Assembly (NCBI GenBank): GCA_029224465.1 | Contig: JAQXUQ010000006.1 | Span: 124,001-188,000, forward strand | Reading direction: 5' to 3' | DNA length: 64,000 bases | Source: Bacillota bacterium | GTDB lineage: Bacteria; Bacillota; Clostridia; Lachnospirales; Lachnospiraceae | Part shown: piece by piece, positions 35,853 through 44,234 of the stretch | How positions within the stretch are numbered: the stretch's first letter is position 1 | How the letters are laid out: each line of letters opens with the position of its first letter | Notes under the pieces: model-generated | Databases searched by the model: none | What the model was told of the DNA's origin: nothing | The model's input: the letters and a program-made list of their open reading frames with translations, nothing else | Translations under genes and position numbers: made by a program

Positions 35853-36814
35853 TGGACCTTGCGCAGAACAGGGAACACAAATTTGTCTCGGCAGTCATGT
35901 ATCTGCATAACGACGCCGCTTATATTGATCTGTTCCTATCCATGATCACACAGGAGCTGGCAGCGCTCTTCGACAAGTATGAGCTGATTTTTGTCAATGA
36001 CGCGTCTTCGGACGACGGAATCGCGAAGATCTACGATTTCTTCGAGAACACGAAGATGGATTCGCAGATGGTGAGCATCATTCAGATGAGTCACTATCAG
36101 GGACAGGAAGCCGCAATGAACGTCGGAAGGGATCTCGCGATCGGCGATTTTGTCTTCGAATTCGACAATCTGTTTATTGATTACCCGAAAACGATGATCC
36201 GGAAGATATATGAACGGACGCTGGAAGGATACGATGTTGTCGCGGCGAGCTGCCGGGACGGCATGCGGTTTACGAGCAGGCTGTTTTACAGCGTCTTCAA
36301 CAGAAACAGCAACTCCGAGGGAAAGATCGGACCCGAAACATTCCGGATTCTGTCGAGACGCGCGGTCAACCGGATCAAATCTATCGGAGATTATATTCCG
36401 TACCGCAAGGCAATCTACATGAACTGCGGGCTGCGGGCAGATGTGATCGAATATCACGCGATCGACATCGACGCGCGCAGAAAGGCGCTGAAAGGCAGGC
36501 ACGAGAGAACACATCTGGCGCTCGACAGTCTGATCTATTTCACGGATGTCATGGAGAAGGTTTCCACGGTCATCAGTGTTGTTTTTGTCGTGATTTCGCT
36601 GCTGATGGGCATCGAAATCATCCGGGAGTTCTGCATGAAGACGCAGGCGGTGTCCGGCTGGCTTTCAACGATGGGATTCATGTCGCTGTCTTTCATGGGC
36701 GTATTCATTCTGCTCAGCATCATTATGAAATATCTGTCGGTGATCTTGAAGCTCATGTATCAGAAACAGCGCTATCTGATCGCCGGTGTCGAGAAAATCG
36801 CGCCTAAACAGTAG
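35852..36814 (+). CDS. GT2 polyprenyl-phosphate glycosyltransferase with two C-terminal TM segments
   Basis: A 320-residue protein with the GtrB/ArnC architecture: a GT2 domain (residues 8-215) and two membrane helices (about 230-252 and 270-298). It has FVNDASSDDGI and SHYQGQEAAMNVGRDLA, the lipid-phosphate-transferase version of the conserved blocks. The place that normally reads DADLQDPP reads EFDNLFIDYP, keeping one Asp of the metal site. It should load a sugar onto undecaprenyl phosphate. Start overlaps the upstream stop by one base. Confidence 0.85.
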   Translation: MDLAQNREHKFVSAVMYLHNDAAYIDLFLSMITQELAALFDKYELIFVNDASSDDGIAKIYDFFENTKMDSQMVSIIQMSHYQGQEAAMNVGRDLAIGDFVFEFDNLFIDYPKTMIRKIYERTLEGYDVVAASCRDGMRFTSRLFYSVFNRNSNSEGKIGPETFRILSRRAVNRIKSIGDYIPYRKAIYMNCGLRADVIEYHAIDIDARRKALKGRHERTHLALDSLIYFTDVMEKVSTVISVVFVVISLLMGIEIIREFCMKTQAVSGWLSTMGFMSLSFMGVFILLSIIMKYLSVILKLMYQKQRYLIAGVEKIAPKQ

Positions 36815-36823
36815 GAGAGGGAC

Positions 36824-37588
36824 ATGGAAATCAATCTGCTGTTTCCTGTGCTGAACGAGCACAGGAGACTCGAAAACGGAATCGAAAAAACCGTCCGCTA
36901 CATGCAGGCATACGTGCAGAAGGACCCGTCTGTCCGGTATTTATGCACGATTCTGGACAATGGTTCGACCGACGATACGCCGCAGATCGGCGCTGCGCTT
37001 GCCGCACGTTATCCCGGCACGGTGGAGTATGTTCGGATCGAGGCAAAGGGTGTCGGTATCGCTTTCCGTACCGGCGTGGAGAAGAGTCATGCGGATATTG
37101 TCGGATATATGGATATTGATCTGTCCACGGATATCGTGAATCTCGGCAAAACCATCCGGCTCTTCCAGCAAAACCCGTCCTTGGATTATGTCAACGGGAC
37201 ACGGTTTTCAGATGATTCGAAAACGATCGGGCGCAGGTGGTACCGGAAGATTACGTCGGCGGGGCTGGTTTTTCTCCTGAAAACAACGCTTCACATGAAA
37301 GCGACGGACGGAATCTGCGGCTTTACGTTTATGCGGATTTCCGCCGCGAAAAAGCTGGTTGCCGAGGCAGGTAATGACAACGGCTGGTTTTACATGATCG
37401 AGATTCTGCTGCGCGCAGAGCGCGCCGGCATGCGGATCATCGATCTGCCGGTTACGTTTACCGAGAATTATGACACGACCGTCAACGTGAAGAAAACGGT
37501 TTTGAATTATCTGCAGAGAATCCGTCAGCTGCGAAGGACATTCGCGGAAGAAGACAGAAGAGGAAAAGGCAATGCTGAAAAGAGTTGA
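36824..37588 (+). CDS. GT2 glycosyltransferase (DPM1-like)
   Basis: A 254-residue soluble GT2 enzyme. It has FPVLNEHRRLENGI, LDNGSTDDT, KGVGIAFRTGVEKS and GYMDIDLSTD with the metal-binding D-x-D near residue 92. This text is close to polyprenyl-phosphate sugar synthases, making two such enzymes side by side. AGGAGAGGG precedes the ATG at 36824. Its last 17 bases overlap the aminotransferase gene, so the two are coupled. Confidence 0.85.
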   Translation: MEINLLFPVLNEHRRLENGIEKTVRYMQAYVQKDPSVRYLCTILDNGSTDDTPQIGAALAARYPGTVEYVRIEAKGVGIAFRTGVEKSHADIVGYMDIDLSTDIVNLGKTIRLFQQNPSLDYVNGTRFSDDSKTIGRRWYRKITSAGLVFLLKTTLHMKATDGICGFTFMRISAAKKLVAEAGNDNGWFYMIEILLRAERAGMRIIDLPVTFTENYDTTVNVKKTVLNYLQRIRQLRRTFAEEDRRGKGNAEKS

Positions 37589-38669
37589 TCTGAAACGGGA
37601 TTTTGACAGGCACAGGCAGGAGTATCTGGACGCGATTACAAAGTGCTGTGAGGATACTGCGTTTTCGGGCGGCAGATACGCGGATCAGTTCGACCGCGAA
37701 TTCGCGGAGTATCTCGGTGTTCAGGCAGCGAGCGGCGTCAACAACGGAACTTCGGCGCTGCACCTTGCGATGCTCTGCCTCGGAATCGGAGCCGGAGATG
37801 AAGTCATTGTGCCCGCAAATACCTATATCGCGACGGCCTGGGGCGTGACCTATACGGGCGCGGTACCGGTCTTTGTCGACTGTACGGCAGACACCTGGGA
37901 GATTGATCCTTCCCGGATTGAAGCGAAGATCACGCCGAGGACGAAGGCGATTATCGGCGTGCATCTTTACGGGCAGCCGTTCGATTTCGGCGCGGTGAAG
38001 GAAATCGCGGACCGGCACGGCCTCTATGTCGTGGAAGACTGCGCGCAGGCGGCAGGAGCCGCCTATGAAGGCGTAAAAGTCGGCGGTCTCGGCGATATCG
38101 GCTGCTACAGTTTCTATCCCGGCAAGAATCTGTATGCTTTCGGCGAAGGCGGAAGCGTTGTGTCGAATACGCAGGAATACATCGACAAGGTGAATGTCTA
38201 TAAGAATCAGGGCTGCCGTGTCCGCTATTATCATGAAGTCGTCGGATACAATATGCGGCTCGAAGGCATTCAGGGCGCGGTCATGAGCGTCAGCCTGCAG
38301 TATCTCGATCAGTGGAACGAGAGGCGTACCGAACTGGGTCACCGCTATGAGACCGGCATTACGAATCCTCTGGTGACACTGCAGCGGCACCCCGCGAACA
38401 CAACGCCGGTATATCATCTGTTCGAGGTGCAGGTTCCGGAGCCCGACAAGTTCCTGCAGTACATGAAAGACGCAGAAGTCGAGTGCAACCGCCATTATCC
38501 GGTGCCGTGTCATCTGCAGAAAGCCTACGCTGATCTTGGCTACAAGGCAGGGGACTGCCCGAATGCGGAGAAGCTTGCTTCCCGCTGCGCAACGCTTCCG
38601 ATGTTCCCTGAAATGACGGACGAAGAGTGCGATATGGTCATTGATCTGGTAAACCGCTATAAGGGGTGA
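37572..38669 (+). CDS. DegT/DnrJ/EryC1/StrS family sugar aminotransferase
   Basis: A 365-residue PLP enzyme that converts a keto-sugar to an amino sugar. The PLP-binding Lys is Lys185 in SFYPGKNLYAFGEGG. Other family blocks are GVNNGTSALHLAM (cofactor phosphate side), PANTYIATA, VEDCAQAAGA (Asp contacting the pyridine nitrogen) and the C-terminal NRHYPVPCHLQKAY. Length is normal. The keto-sugar could come from an external 4,6-dehydratase or from the FAD oxidoreductase of the same operon. It is followed at once by a GtrA gene. Confidence 0.92.
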   Translation: MLKRVDLKRDFDRHRQEYLDAITKCCEDTAFSGGRYADQFDREFAEYLGVQAASGVNNGTSALHLAMLCLGIGAGDEVIVPANTYIATAWGVTYTGAVPVFVDCTADTWEIDPSRIEAKITPRTKAIIGVHLYGQPFDFGAVKEIADRHGLYVVEDCAQAAGAAYEGVKVGGLGDIGCYSFYPGKNLYAFGEGGSVVSNTQEYIDKVNVYKNQGCRVRYYHEVVGYNMRLEGIQGAVMSVSLQYLDQWNERRTELGHRYETGITNPLVTLQRHPANTTPVYHLFEVQVPEPDKFLQYMKDAEVECNRHYPVPCHLQKAYADLGYKAGDCPNAEKLASRCATLPMFPEMTDEECDMVIDLVNRYKG

Positions 38670-38671
38670 TT

Positions 38672-39079
38672 TTGAAAAAGATCAGGAATATTCTGCATAC
38701 GGAATTTTTCCGGTACTGCGTGATCGGCGCCGCAACGACCCTGCTGGATCTATCGGTCTATTATGTCCTTGTTGAGATATTTCGCTATGACCCGAACATC
38801 TGCAATGTGATCTCGATCAGCGCATCCATTATGTTCGCGTATGTCGCGAACAAGCTGTTCGTTTTCCGGACGCACTGCGGGTCTTTTGGCGCGCTGCTTC
38901 TGGAAATCGCGAAATTCTGGAGCAGCCGGATCGGCACGATGTTTCTCGAAATCGGCGGTGTGTTCGTGCTCACAATGCTCGGGTGGGACGGCTTTGCCTC
39001 AAAGCTCGCAACACAGATCGTGATTTTTGTGGCTAATTATCTTCTGAGTAAATTCTTTGCGTTTCGCGGGAAGGAATAA
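38672..39079 (+). CDS. GtrA family membrane protein
   Basis: A 135-residue protein with four membrane segments and the family N-terminus EFFRYCVIGAATTLLDLSVY. GtrA proteins are thought to flip or present polyprenyl-phosphate sugars. I place the start at the TTG at 38672, five bases after AAGGGG; a GTG at 38666 overlapping the upstream stop is the alternative. It links the GT2 loading enzymes upstream to the GT-C-like gene downstream. Confidence 0.87.
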   Translation: MKKIRNILHTEFFRYCVIGAATTLLDLSVYYVLVEIFRYDPNICNVISISASIMFAYVANKLFVFRTHCGSFGALLLEIAKFWSSRIGTMFLEIGGVFVLTMLGWDGFASKLATQIVIFVANYLLSKFFAFRGKE

Positions 39080-39089
39080 GCAAATCGTG

Positions 39090-40721
39090 ATGAAAAAAAT
39101 GCAAACGGAGAAGTTTCGTTGGACCGGGCAGATCTCTTTGCGGAAATTATCGGCTGTGCTCGCCGCCATATATGTGCTGGGACTCCTTCCGGTATTCGCG
39201 ATCGCAAGATATAACTACGCGTCCGCGGATGACTTCGGCATGGGACTTGCGGCTTACCGCGCGTTTTCTTCTACCGGAAACATCTTTGCCGCGATCGGAC
39301 AGGGCTTCTACATGGCCTGGTACGATTATATTCACTGGATGGGATATTTCACATCGACGGTCTTTATGTCGGTTCCGCCGAATGTATTTGACGAGCGGCT
39401 GTATCCGGTCGGCGTTTTTATACTGATTTTCATGCTGACGGCAGGAACGCTGTACTTTTTCCGCGCTTTATTTGTCAAAGCACTTCGGATCGACAGATAC
39501 GCCTCCCGCTGCCTTGCGCTTGTGACACTCCTTGTCACGGTGCAGTGCCTGCCGGAGGGCAGCGCCAGAGTCGAATCGTTTTTCTGGTATTGCAGCGGTG
39601 TCAACTATGTGCTGCTGTACAGTTTCGGACTGTTCTGGCTGGGGCTTCTGATTTCGGCCGTCTTCGATCAAAGCCGCGGGAAGAGAATCTATGATCTTGT
39701 CATGGCCTGCATCCTCGGTTTTGCGGTCGGCGGCGGCAACTATATGACCTCACTTTCCTGCGCGATCATTGCGGTCCTTGTGATCATCGCCGCGCTCCGC
39801 TGCCGGCATAAGGAACTTCTGGCGCCGTGCCTGTTCCTGCTGGCCGGCTTCGCGCTTTCCTGCCTTGCGCCCGGCAATAACAACCGTGCGCAGAGTCTGC
39901 AGGGTTTCAGTGCCGTCAAAACAATCCTGATCGCCCTCTACTACACGCTTTCCTACTGCGTGAATGAATATACGACCTGGGCGGTGCTTTTGTTTTTCGC
40001 GCTTGCCGCGGTCATCGCGTGGAAGGCCGCCGAAAAGGTTCCCTTCCGGTTCTCTTATCCTGCGCTTGCCGTGATATTCGGCTATGGCATGGTTTCCGCG
40101 AATATCGCGCCGCCTTTGTACGCAGAGGGCAATATCGGCGCGGGGCGGCTGATCGCGCTCTTTTATATGCAGTATGTTCTGGTGGCGGTGCTTCTGGAAG
40201 TGTATGTCATCGGATGGCTGCGTCAGTATGTAACCGGCCGCGCCGGAGACGCAGCAGACGAGTGCGGCGCAGCGGAAGGGAAAAAGCTTGTCGGGAACCC
40301 GCAGTACACTGCGGAAGACGTGCAGGCAGCCGCGAATGCGGCGAAGCTGTCGGCGGAAGTGAAAGGGGCTGCGGCCGGGGCAAAGCTGTCGGCGGTGATG
40401 TCCGGTGCCGCTGTATTTCTTATGGCTGCGCTGGTTTTCGGCTCCGTGCTGACCGTCAAGGCAGACCCTGACTTTTATATGGCCACTTCGGCGGCGCAGG
40501 ATTTAATGAACGGTCATGCCGCAAGGTATAAGGAGCAGAATGACGGGCGGAGGAAGATTTTAAGGGACACTTCAGTGAAAGATGCGGTGCTGGATGAGTT
40601 TGACTATAAGCCGGATCTTCTGTTCTTCTCGGATATCGAGACCGATCCGTCCAACTGGCAGAATAAGGCGCTTGCCCGGTATTATGGGAAGGACAGTGTT
40701 GTTTTGCGCAGGACGAAGTGA
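39090..40721 (+). CDS. DUF6056 family polytopic membrane protein
   Basis: A 543-residue protein with about 11 membrane segments. The first outside loop has ARYNYASADDFGMGLAAYRA, an acidic pair typical of GT-C-like families including DUF6056 and GtrII. It is probably the enzyme that uses the lipid-linked sugar of this operon. Near residues 395-440 there is an Ala-rich insert with a repeated AKLSA unit (bases about 40240-40400) between membrane segments. The ATG at 39090 is chosen over one at 39057 inside gtrA; the ribosome site AAGGAA is rather far (14 bases). Confidence 0.75.
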   Translation: MKKMQTEKFRWTGQISLRKLSAVLAAIYVLGLLPVFAIARYNYASADDFGMGLAAYRAFSSTGNIFAAIGQGFYMAWYDYIHWMGYFTSTVFMSVPPNVFDERLYPVGVFILIFMLTAGTLYFFRALFVKALRIDRYASRCLALVTLLVTVQCLPEGSARVESFFWYCSGVNYVLLYSFGLFWLGLLISAVFDQSRGKRIYDLVMACILGFAVGGGNYMTSLSCAIIAVLVIIAALRCRHKELLAPCLFLLAGFALSCLAPGNNNRAQSLQGFSAVKTILIALYYTLSYCVNEYTTWAVLLFFALAAVIAWKAAEKVPFRFSYPALAVIFGYGMVSANIAPPLYAEGNIGAGRLIALFYMQYVLVAVLLEVYVIGWLRQYVTGRAGDAADECGAAEGKKLVGNPQYTAEDVQAAANAAKLSAEVKGAAAGAKLSAVMSGAAVFLMAALVFGSVLTVKADPDFYMATSAAQDLMNGHAARYKEQNDGRRKILRDTSVKDAVLDEFDYKPDLLFFSDIETDPSNWQNKALARYYGKDSVVLRRTK

Positions 40722-40837
40722 TACGGCTGCTGCCGCAGTGCAGCCGCGGGCGGCGAAGCGCCTGCAGCGGATCATTGAACGGCAGACTGCCCGGTGCAGC
40801 GCAGCGCGCCGAGCGGCTGCGGCCGGGACGCCCGGTG

Positions 40838-41500
40838 TTACTTTTCGTACTGATTTGCCGGCAGAACCGAAGCGGGGATCCGGCGGATCAGGATATAATC
40901 CGCGATGCCGATGATCAGGCCGGCGACCATGCCGGAGACAATGAGGATCGGAAAATAATACAGAAGGCTCGCTGTCGAAACCGCAAAAGCCGCGACCAGA
41001 AGCTGCCCGAGATTGTGGGCTACGCCGCCGGCCATACTTACGCCGATCACGGAAAAGAGATTTGTCTTTTTCAGCAGATACATGACCGCAAAACTCAGAA
41101 GACTCCCTGCGAGGGAGTAAACGAGCCCCCAGAGGCCTGTGAACAGGAGCCCTGCGACGATCACGCGGATGATGTTGATGGTCAGCGCGTACTTCGCGTT
41201 CATCCTGTAAAGGCAGACGATGACGACCAGATTCGCGAGGCCGAGCTTGACTCCGGGAAGGCCCGGCTGAAACGGAATCAGTACTTCGATATATGAGAAG
41301 ATCAGAGCAAGCGCGGCGAGAACGGCGCTTGTCGCGACGTTTCTCGCGGGCGTTCCCCGGGAACTGCTTCCGGCCGTACTCTGCGTGGAAGCGGCGGGCT
41401 TCGCCTGCGGGCTGTCTTCGGTCGGTCCCGGTGTGGAAGCGGCTGGCTTTGCCTGCCGCGTAACTTCTGTATTCAAATCTTTATTTGGCGATTGCGTCAT
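40838..41500 (-). CDS. Gx transporter family (Hpre_diP_synt_I) membrane protein
   Basis: A 220-residue membrane protein with five to six hydrophobic segments (RNVATSAVLAALALIFSYIE begins the core). Relatives resemble ECF-type substrate-binding S components and were named for a link with heptaprenyl diphosphate synthase. In Clostridia the gene often sits with a NusG-domain-II protein and ApbE near rnf, as here; its substrate is unknown. The N-terminal 60 residues are a low-complexity tail with QAKPAAST twice. The ATG at 41500 has GAGGA five bases upstream and overlaps the NusG-II gene by 20 bases. Confidence 0.82.
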   Translation of the reverse strand: MTQSPNKDLNTEVTRQAKPAASTPGPTEDSPQAKPAASTQSTAGSSSRGTPARNVATSAVLAALALIFSYIEVLIPFQPGLPGVKLGLANLVVIVCLYRMNAKYALTINIIRVIVAGLLFTGLWGLVYSLAGSLLSFAVMYLLKKTNLFSVIGVSMAGGVAHNLGQLLVAAFAVSTASLLYYFPILIVSGMVAGLIIGIADYILIRRIPASVLPANQYEK

Positions 41501-41888
41501 ATCCATCCTCATCTGTGCTGCTGCCGATAATCTGAACGCTGAGTCTGTGGGGCAGGCAGACGATGCTTTGCCCGGGAGTGCTGATCGTGCCCTCCTGCAC
41601 ACAGACCTGATTCCTGCAATTGGATTCCTTCATCCGGACCTTTCCGCCCTGAATTGTAACAACGTTATGGCTGCTGCCCTGATCGATGGTAACGGTGGTA
41701 TCCTGATTCAGAGAATAGTCGCCGTAAACTTCAGAGCCAAGCGTAATATGAACGTACGGACCGGTCATGCCTTCGGGCACCCTGCCGGAAGCTCCTGCTG
41801 CCTTGAACGGAACCGCGATCAGAAAAACAGCAAGCGCCGCGAGCAACACTGCCAGCACGATGTCCGCTTTTCTAATTACTTTGAACAT
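41481..41888 (-). CDS. NusG domain II-containing protein
   Basis: A 135-residue exported or membrane-anchored protein: one N-terminal hydrophobic segment (residues 9-30) and then a NusG-KOW-like domain II (MKESNCRNQVCVQEGTIS, then IVCLPHRLSVQI). The paired cysteines in N-C-R-N-Q-V-C and the later Cys are characteristic of this family, which accompanies flavinylated extracytosolic electron-transfer systems. Start is the ATG at 41888 with GGAGA at 41896-41900. It is divergent from apbE and first in a two-gene minus-strand operon. Confidence 0.85.
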   Translation of the reverse strand: MFKVIRKADIVLAVLLAALAVFLIAVPFKAAGASGRVPEGMTGPYVHITLGSEVYGDYSLNQDTTVTIDQGSSHNVVTIQGGKVRMKESNCRNQVCVQEGTISTPGQSIVCLPHRLSVQIIGSSTDEDGYDAIAK

Positions 41889-41929
41889 GGTAAAATCTCC
41901 GTGTATTTTTATTCGATGAAAGGGAAAAC

Positions 41930-43012
41930 ATGCATAATAATATAACAAAAGCCCTGCTTACCGCAATGCTCATTCCGATCATTATAACACTGGTGGGGTG
42001 CGGTGCGAAGACGGGCGCTGCCGCGCAGGGCAGCACGGTTTCATCGGCAGCTTCTACGGAGCCGTATTCCAGACAAAGCTTTTATTTTGACACCGTTTGC
42101 GCGATCACGGTCTTCGACATGGAAAATATGTCACAGGAGAACGCAGACGCCGCGATTGAAGACGCGTTCGCGATGTGCAAAAAGTATGAACAGATGCTGA
42201 GCAAAACAATCGAGGGCTCGGACATCTGGAACGTCAATCACGCGGAGGGAAAGCCGGTTCAGGTACAGGAAGACACGGCAAAACTGGTGCAGATGGGCAT
42301 CGATTATGGAGATCTGTCCGGGGGATGTTTTGACATCACAATCGGAAAGGCGGAAGATCTGTGGGATTTCCATTCGGACAATCCGAAGGTGCCGGACAAG
42401 GACGAACTGGCCGAGGCGGTAAAACACGTAAATTATAAGACGATTCATCTTTCCGGCAACACCATCACGATGGAAGATCCCGCGGCGGAAATCGATCTCG
42501 GCGGTATTGCCAAAGGTTATATCGCGGACCGGGTAGCCGAAGAGCTTGCAAAGGACAAGGTGACGAGCGCGATCATCAGCCTTGGCGGCAACATTGAGTG
42601 TATCGGCGGCAAACCTTCTTCGGACGGTGCGTCACAGATTCCGTTCAACATCGGAATTGAAACGCCTTATTCTGAAATGACCGAGGTCACAGGCTCGTGC
42701 AAGGTAACAGACGGAACGCTCGTGACCTCCGGCATTTATGAACGGTTCTTTGAAAAGGACGGCGTCCGTTATCACCACATTCTGGATCCGAAGACCGGGT
42801 ACCCCGTTGAAAATGATGTTGTCGGCGTTACGATCCGCTCTTCCAAGGGAAAGTCGGCGGACTGCGACGCGCTCTCCACAACCTGCCTGATTCTCGGCGT
42901 AAATCGGGGAATGAAGCTGATTGAGGGGCTGGATGGTTTTGACGCGCTGTTTATCGATCAGGACAATCAGATTTCGAAGACGTCCGGCATGGAGTTTACG
43001 CCGAAAAATTAG
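41930..43012 (+). CDS. apbE: FAD:protein FMN transferase (ApbE), lipoprotein
   Basis: Attaches FMN covalently to Ser/Thr of flavoproteins such as RnfD and RnfG on the outer face of the membrane. The 360-residue protein has a lipoprotein signal with lipobox LVGC (Cys24). ApbE blocks follow: LSGGCFDITIG (near 128), IDLGGIAKGYIADRV (near 188), ISLGGNIECIG, and HHILDPKTGYPV with DCDALSTT near the end, which form the Mg/FAD site. It lies 7.3 kb from the rnf operon but is the only such gene here. Confidence 0.95.
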   Translation: MHNNITKALLTAMLIPIIITLVGCGAKTGAAAQGSTVSSAASTEPYSRQSFYFDTVCAITVFDMENMSQENADAAIEDAFAMCKKYEQMLSKTIEGSDIWNVNHAEGKPVQVQEDTAKLVQMGIDYGDLSGGCFDITIGKAEDLWDFHSDNPKVPDKDELAEAVKHVNYKTIHLSGNTITMEDPAAEIDLGGIAKGYIADRVAEELAKDKVTSAIISLGGNIECIGGKPSSDGASQIPFNIGIETPYSEMTEVTGSCKVTDGTLVTSGIYERFFEKDGVRYHHILDPKTGYPVENDVVGVTIRSSKGKSADCDALSTTCLILGVNRGMKLIEGLDGFDALFIDQDNQISKTSGMEFTPKN

Positions 43013-43121
43013 CGGTGCAGAAAGCTTTCGCGGAAAAGATGCGTCTTTAAAATGAGGCGGCTTTGCAGCGGCAGCCGGAAGGCGGCAGACGAAGCCGAAT
43101 GCCGCTTCGGAAGGAGTGAAA

Positions 43122-44231
43122 ATGGTTATTAAGAATGTTGATCTGCAAGGTGCCGGTGTTCTTGTCACCGGCGCGGCAGGGTTTATCGGGAGCGCGCTTT
43201 GCGCGCGGCTTCTGTCGGAATATCCGGGCATCCGCGTAACCGGCATCGACAACATGAACGATTATTATGATGTCGCGATCAAAGAAGAGCGGCTGTCCAA
43301 ACTGTCTTCTGATCCGCGTTTTACGTTTATCCGGGGAGATATTGCTGACAGGGAGCTTGTAACGCGCGTTTTTGCGCAGCACAAACCGGACGTTGTCGTG
43401 AATCTCGCGGCGCAGGCGGGCGTGCGGTATTCGATCACGCATCCGGATTCCTACATCCAGTCCAACCTGATCGGCTTTTACAATATTCTGGAGGCGTGCC
43501 GGCATTCTTATGACGGAGCGGCTGCAGGCAGCACGCAAAACGGTGCGGCAGGATACGCCGGCGTCCGGCACCTGGTCTACGCGTCCAGCTCAAGTGTTTA
43601 CGGAACCAACGCGAAAATCCCGTATTCGACAGACGATAAGGTCGATCATCCGGTGTCGCTCTACGCGGCAACCAAGAAGTCGGATGAGCTGATGGCGCAC
43701 GCTTACGCGAAGCTCTACAATATTCCTTCGACGGGCCTTCGGTTTTTCACGGTTTACGGCGCGGCCGGCCGGCCGGACATGGCTTACTTCGGCTTCACGA
43801 ACAAGCTGCGGGCAGGAGAGAAGATCCGCATCTTCAACTTTGGTCACTGCAAGCGGGATTTCACGTACATCGATGACATCGTTGAAGGTGTCGTGCGTGT
43901 GATGCAGGGCGCTCCTGAACGCCAAAACGGCGCAGACGGCCTCCCCATCGCGCCATATCGTATCTACAACATCGGGAACGGACATCCGGTCGATCTTCTC
44001 GACTTCGTGGACATTTTGCAGCAGGAGCTGGTTGCGGCTGATGTTCTGCCGCGGGATTATGATTTTAATGCCCATAAAGAACTGGTTCCGATGCAGCCGG
44101 GGGATGTGCCGGTGACTTATGCGGACACGACGGCGCTGGAGCAGGATTTCGGCTATCGGCCCAAAACAGACCTGCGCACCGGCCTCCGCACTTTCGCCGT
44201 ATGGTATAAAAAGTTTTACTGTAAAGGATAA
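43122..44231 (+). CDS. NAD-dependent epimerase, UDP-glucuronate 4-epimerase-like
   Basis: A 369-residue short-chain dehydrogenase/epimerase. It has GAAGFIGSAL (NAD-binding G-x-x-G-x-x-G), GIDNMNDYYDVAIK, which is typical of UDP-glucuronate 4-epimerases, NLAAQAGVRYSI, SSSSVYG and the catalytic Y-x-x-x-K in YAATKKSDEL. It probably makes UDP-galacturonate for the surface glycan. Two short low-complexity inserts (near residues 130-146 and 268-278) interrupt normally conserved spacing. Start at the ATG at 43122, six bases after AAGGAG. Confidence 0.87.
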   Translation: MVIKNVDLQGAGVLVTGAAGFIGSALCARLLSEYPGIRVTGIDNMNDYYDVAIKEERLSKLSSDPRFTFIRGDIADRELVTRVFAQHKPDVVVNLAAQAGVRYSITHPDSYIQSNLIGFYNILEACRHSYDGAAAGSTQNGAAGYAGVRHLVYASSSSVYGTNAKIPYSTDDKVDHPVSLYAATKKSDELMAHAYAKLYNIPSTGLRFFTVYGAAGRPDMAYFGFTNKLRAGEKIRIFNFGHCKRDFTYIDDIVEGVVRVMQGAPERQNGADGLPIAPYRIYNIGNGHPVDLLDFVDILQQELVAADVLPRDYDFNAHKELVPMQPGDVPVTYADTTALEQDFGYRPKTDLRTGLRTFAVWYKKFYCKG

Positions 44232-44234
44232 AAA

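Noticed and set aside
40722-40837. Possible small gene or terminator between the DUF6056 and Gx genes
   Set aside because: The stretch is GC-rich low-complexity DNA with no start and ribosome site combination and no stem followed by T-run on either strand.
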